Assembly: GCA_038231495.1 (NCBI GenBank)
Contig: JBBRLG010000520.1
Coordinates: forward strand, 1 to 5,276
Reading direction: 5' to 3'
DNA from: JBBRLG01 sp038231495
GTDB lineage: Bacteria; Planctomycetota; Planctomycetia; Gemmatales; Gemmataceae
Length of the DNA stretch: 5,276 bases
The notes beneath the pieces were generated by a model that did not search any database, was not told the origin of the DNA, and saw only the letters and a list, made by a program, of their open reading frames with translations. Made by a program: the position numbers and the translations under genes. Each line of letters starts with the position of its first letter. Positions within the stretch are counted from its first letter, which is position 1. Positions 5,181-5,276 of this stretch are shown piece after piece.

Positions 5181-5276
5181 ATGAAAGGCAAAATAAATAG
5201 CTGTTAGCTGTCAGCTATTAGCTATTAGCTATTAGCCGATTCCGACACCCGACACCCGACACCCGATCTTCTCCGA
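5139..5276. repeat. 29-bp perfect inverted repeat enclosing tandem heptamers (open at the window end)
   Basis: Bases 5139-5167 are the exact reverse complement of 5248-5276, starting TCGGAGAAGATCGGG on the left. The right arm stops exactly at the window edge, so the true outer limit is unknown. The inverted arms are made of the CGGGTGT heptamer plus a unique GGAGAAGAT piece, and they enclose an AT-rich core at 5180-5237. The structure follows the fusion gene directly, so read-through transcripts would carry a very stable stem that could end or protect the message; that role is inferred. Confidence 0.85.
5198..5237 (+). repeat. TAGCTAT/TAGCTGT heptamer tandem repeat
   Basis: Five consecutive 7-base units (TAGCTGT, TAGCTGT, CAGCTAT, TAGCTAT, TAGCTAT) plus a partial TAGCC fill this stretch. 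Each unit contains the palindrome AGCT. The sequence is unrelated to the flanking CGGGTGT units but has the same 7-base period. Confidence 0.9.

Noticed and set aside
5123..5276. CRISPR array
   Set aside because: The repeats are 7 bases long and contiguous, without unique spacers of constant length, and no cas gene is present.

Overview
This window looks like chromosomal DNA from a planctomycete, probably of the Gemmata type. The base composition is GC-rich. It carries a DUF1501 'sulfatase-like' protein with a Tat-type leader, and a large secreted protein fusing redoxin, cytochrome c and a copper monooxygenase; both families are abundant in that phylum. The gaps between genes are filled with palindromic and 7-bp tandem repeats. 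The taxon is inferred from protein families and repeat style, not from a marker gene.

Layout: (1) Bases 18-78 form a strong palindrome upstream of the first gene. (2) Bases 113-1543 (+) encode a complete DUF1501 protein. (3) Bases 1544-1908 are a gap between convergent genes. It holds a large imperfect inverted repeat (about 1734-1897) and is bracketed by a 10-bp direct repeat. (4) Bases 1909-2505 (-) encode a histidine phosphatase with all catalytic residues and an EWDYG/RDGC signature recalling Shb17-type sugar phosphatases. (5) Bases 2506-2808 are the divergent promoter region. (6) Bases 2809-3141 (+) encode a small DUF2007 protein with a C-terminal zinc ribbon. (7) Bases 3142-3254 are a leader that can fold so that the ribosome binding site of the next gene is paired. 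(8) Bases 3255-5120 (+) encode the 621-residue redoxin / cytochrome c / PHM-like copper monooxygenase fusion. (9) Bases 5123-5276 hold two different 7-bp tandem repeats nested in a 29-bp perfect inverted repeat that ends exactly at the window edge.

The genes do not form an obvious pathway. The DUF1501 protein and the fusion protein are both predicted to be exported, while the phosphatase and the DUF2007 protein look cytoplasmic. The DUF2007 and fusion genes are co-directional with a 113-base gap; the other pairs are convergent or divergent. No mobile-element genes, tRNA, rRNA or CRISPR were seen. The items most worth a second look are the fusion protein, with its apparently complete copper-ligand set beside a haem site, the SD-pairing leader in front of it, and the heptamer repeat element behind it.
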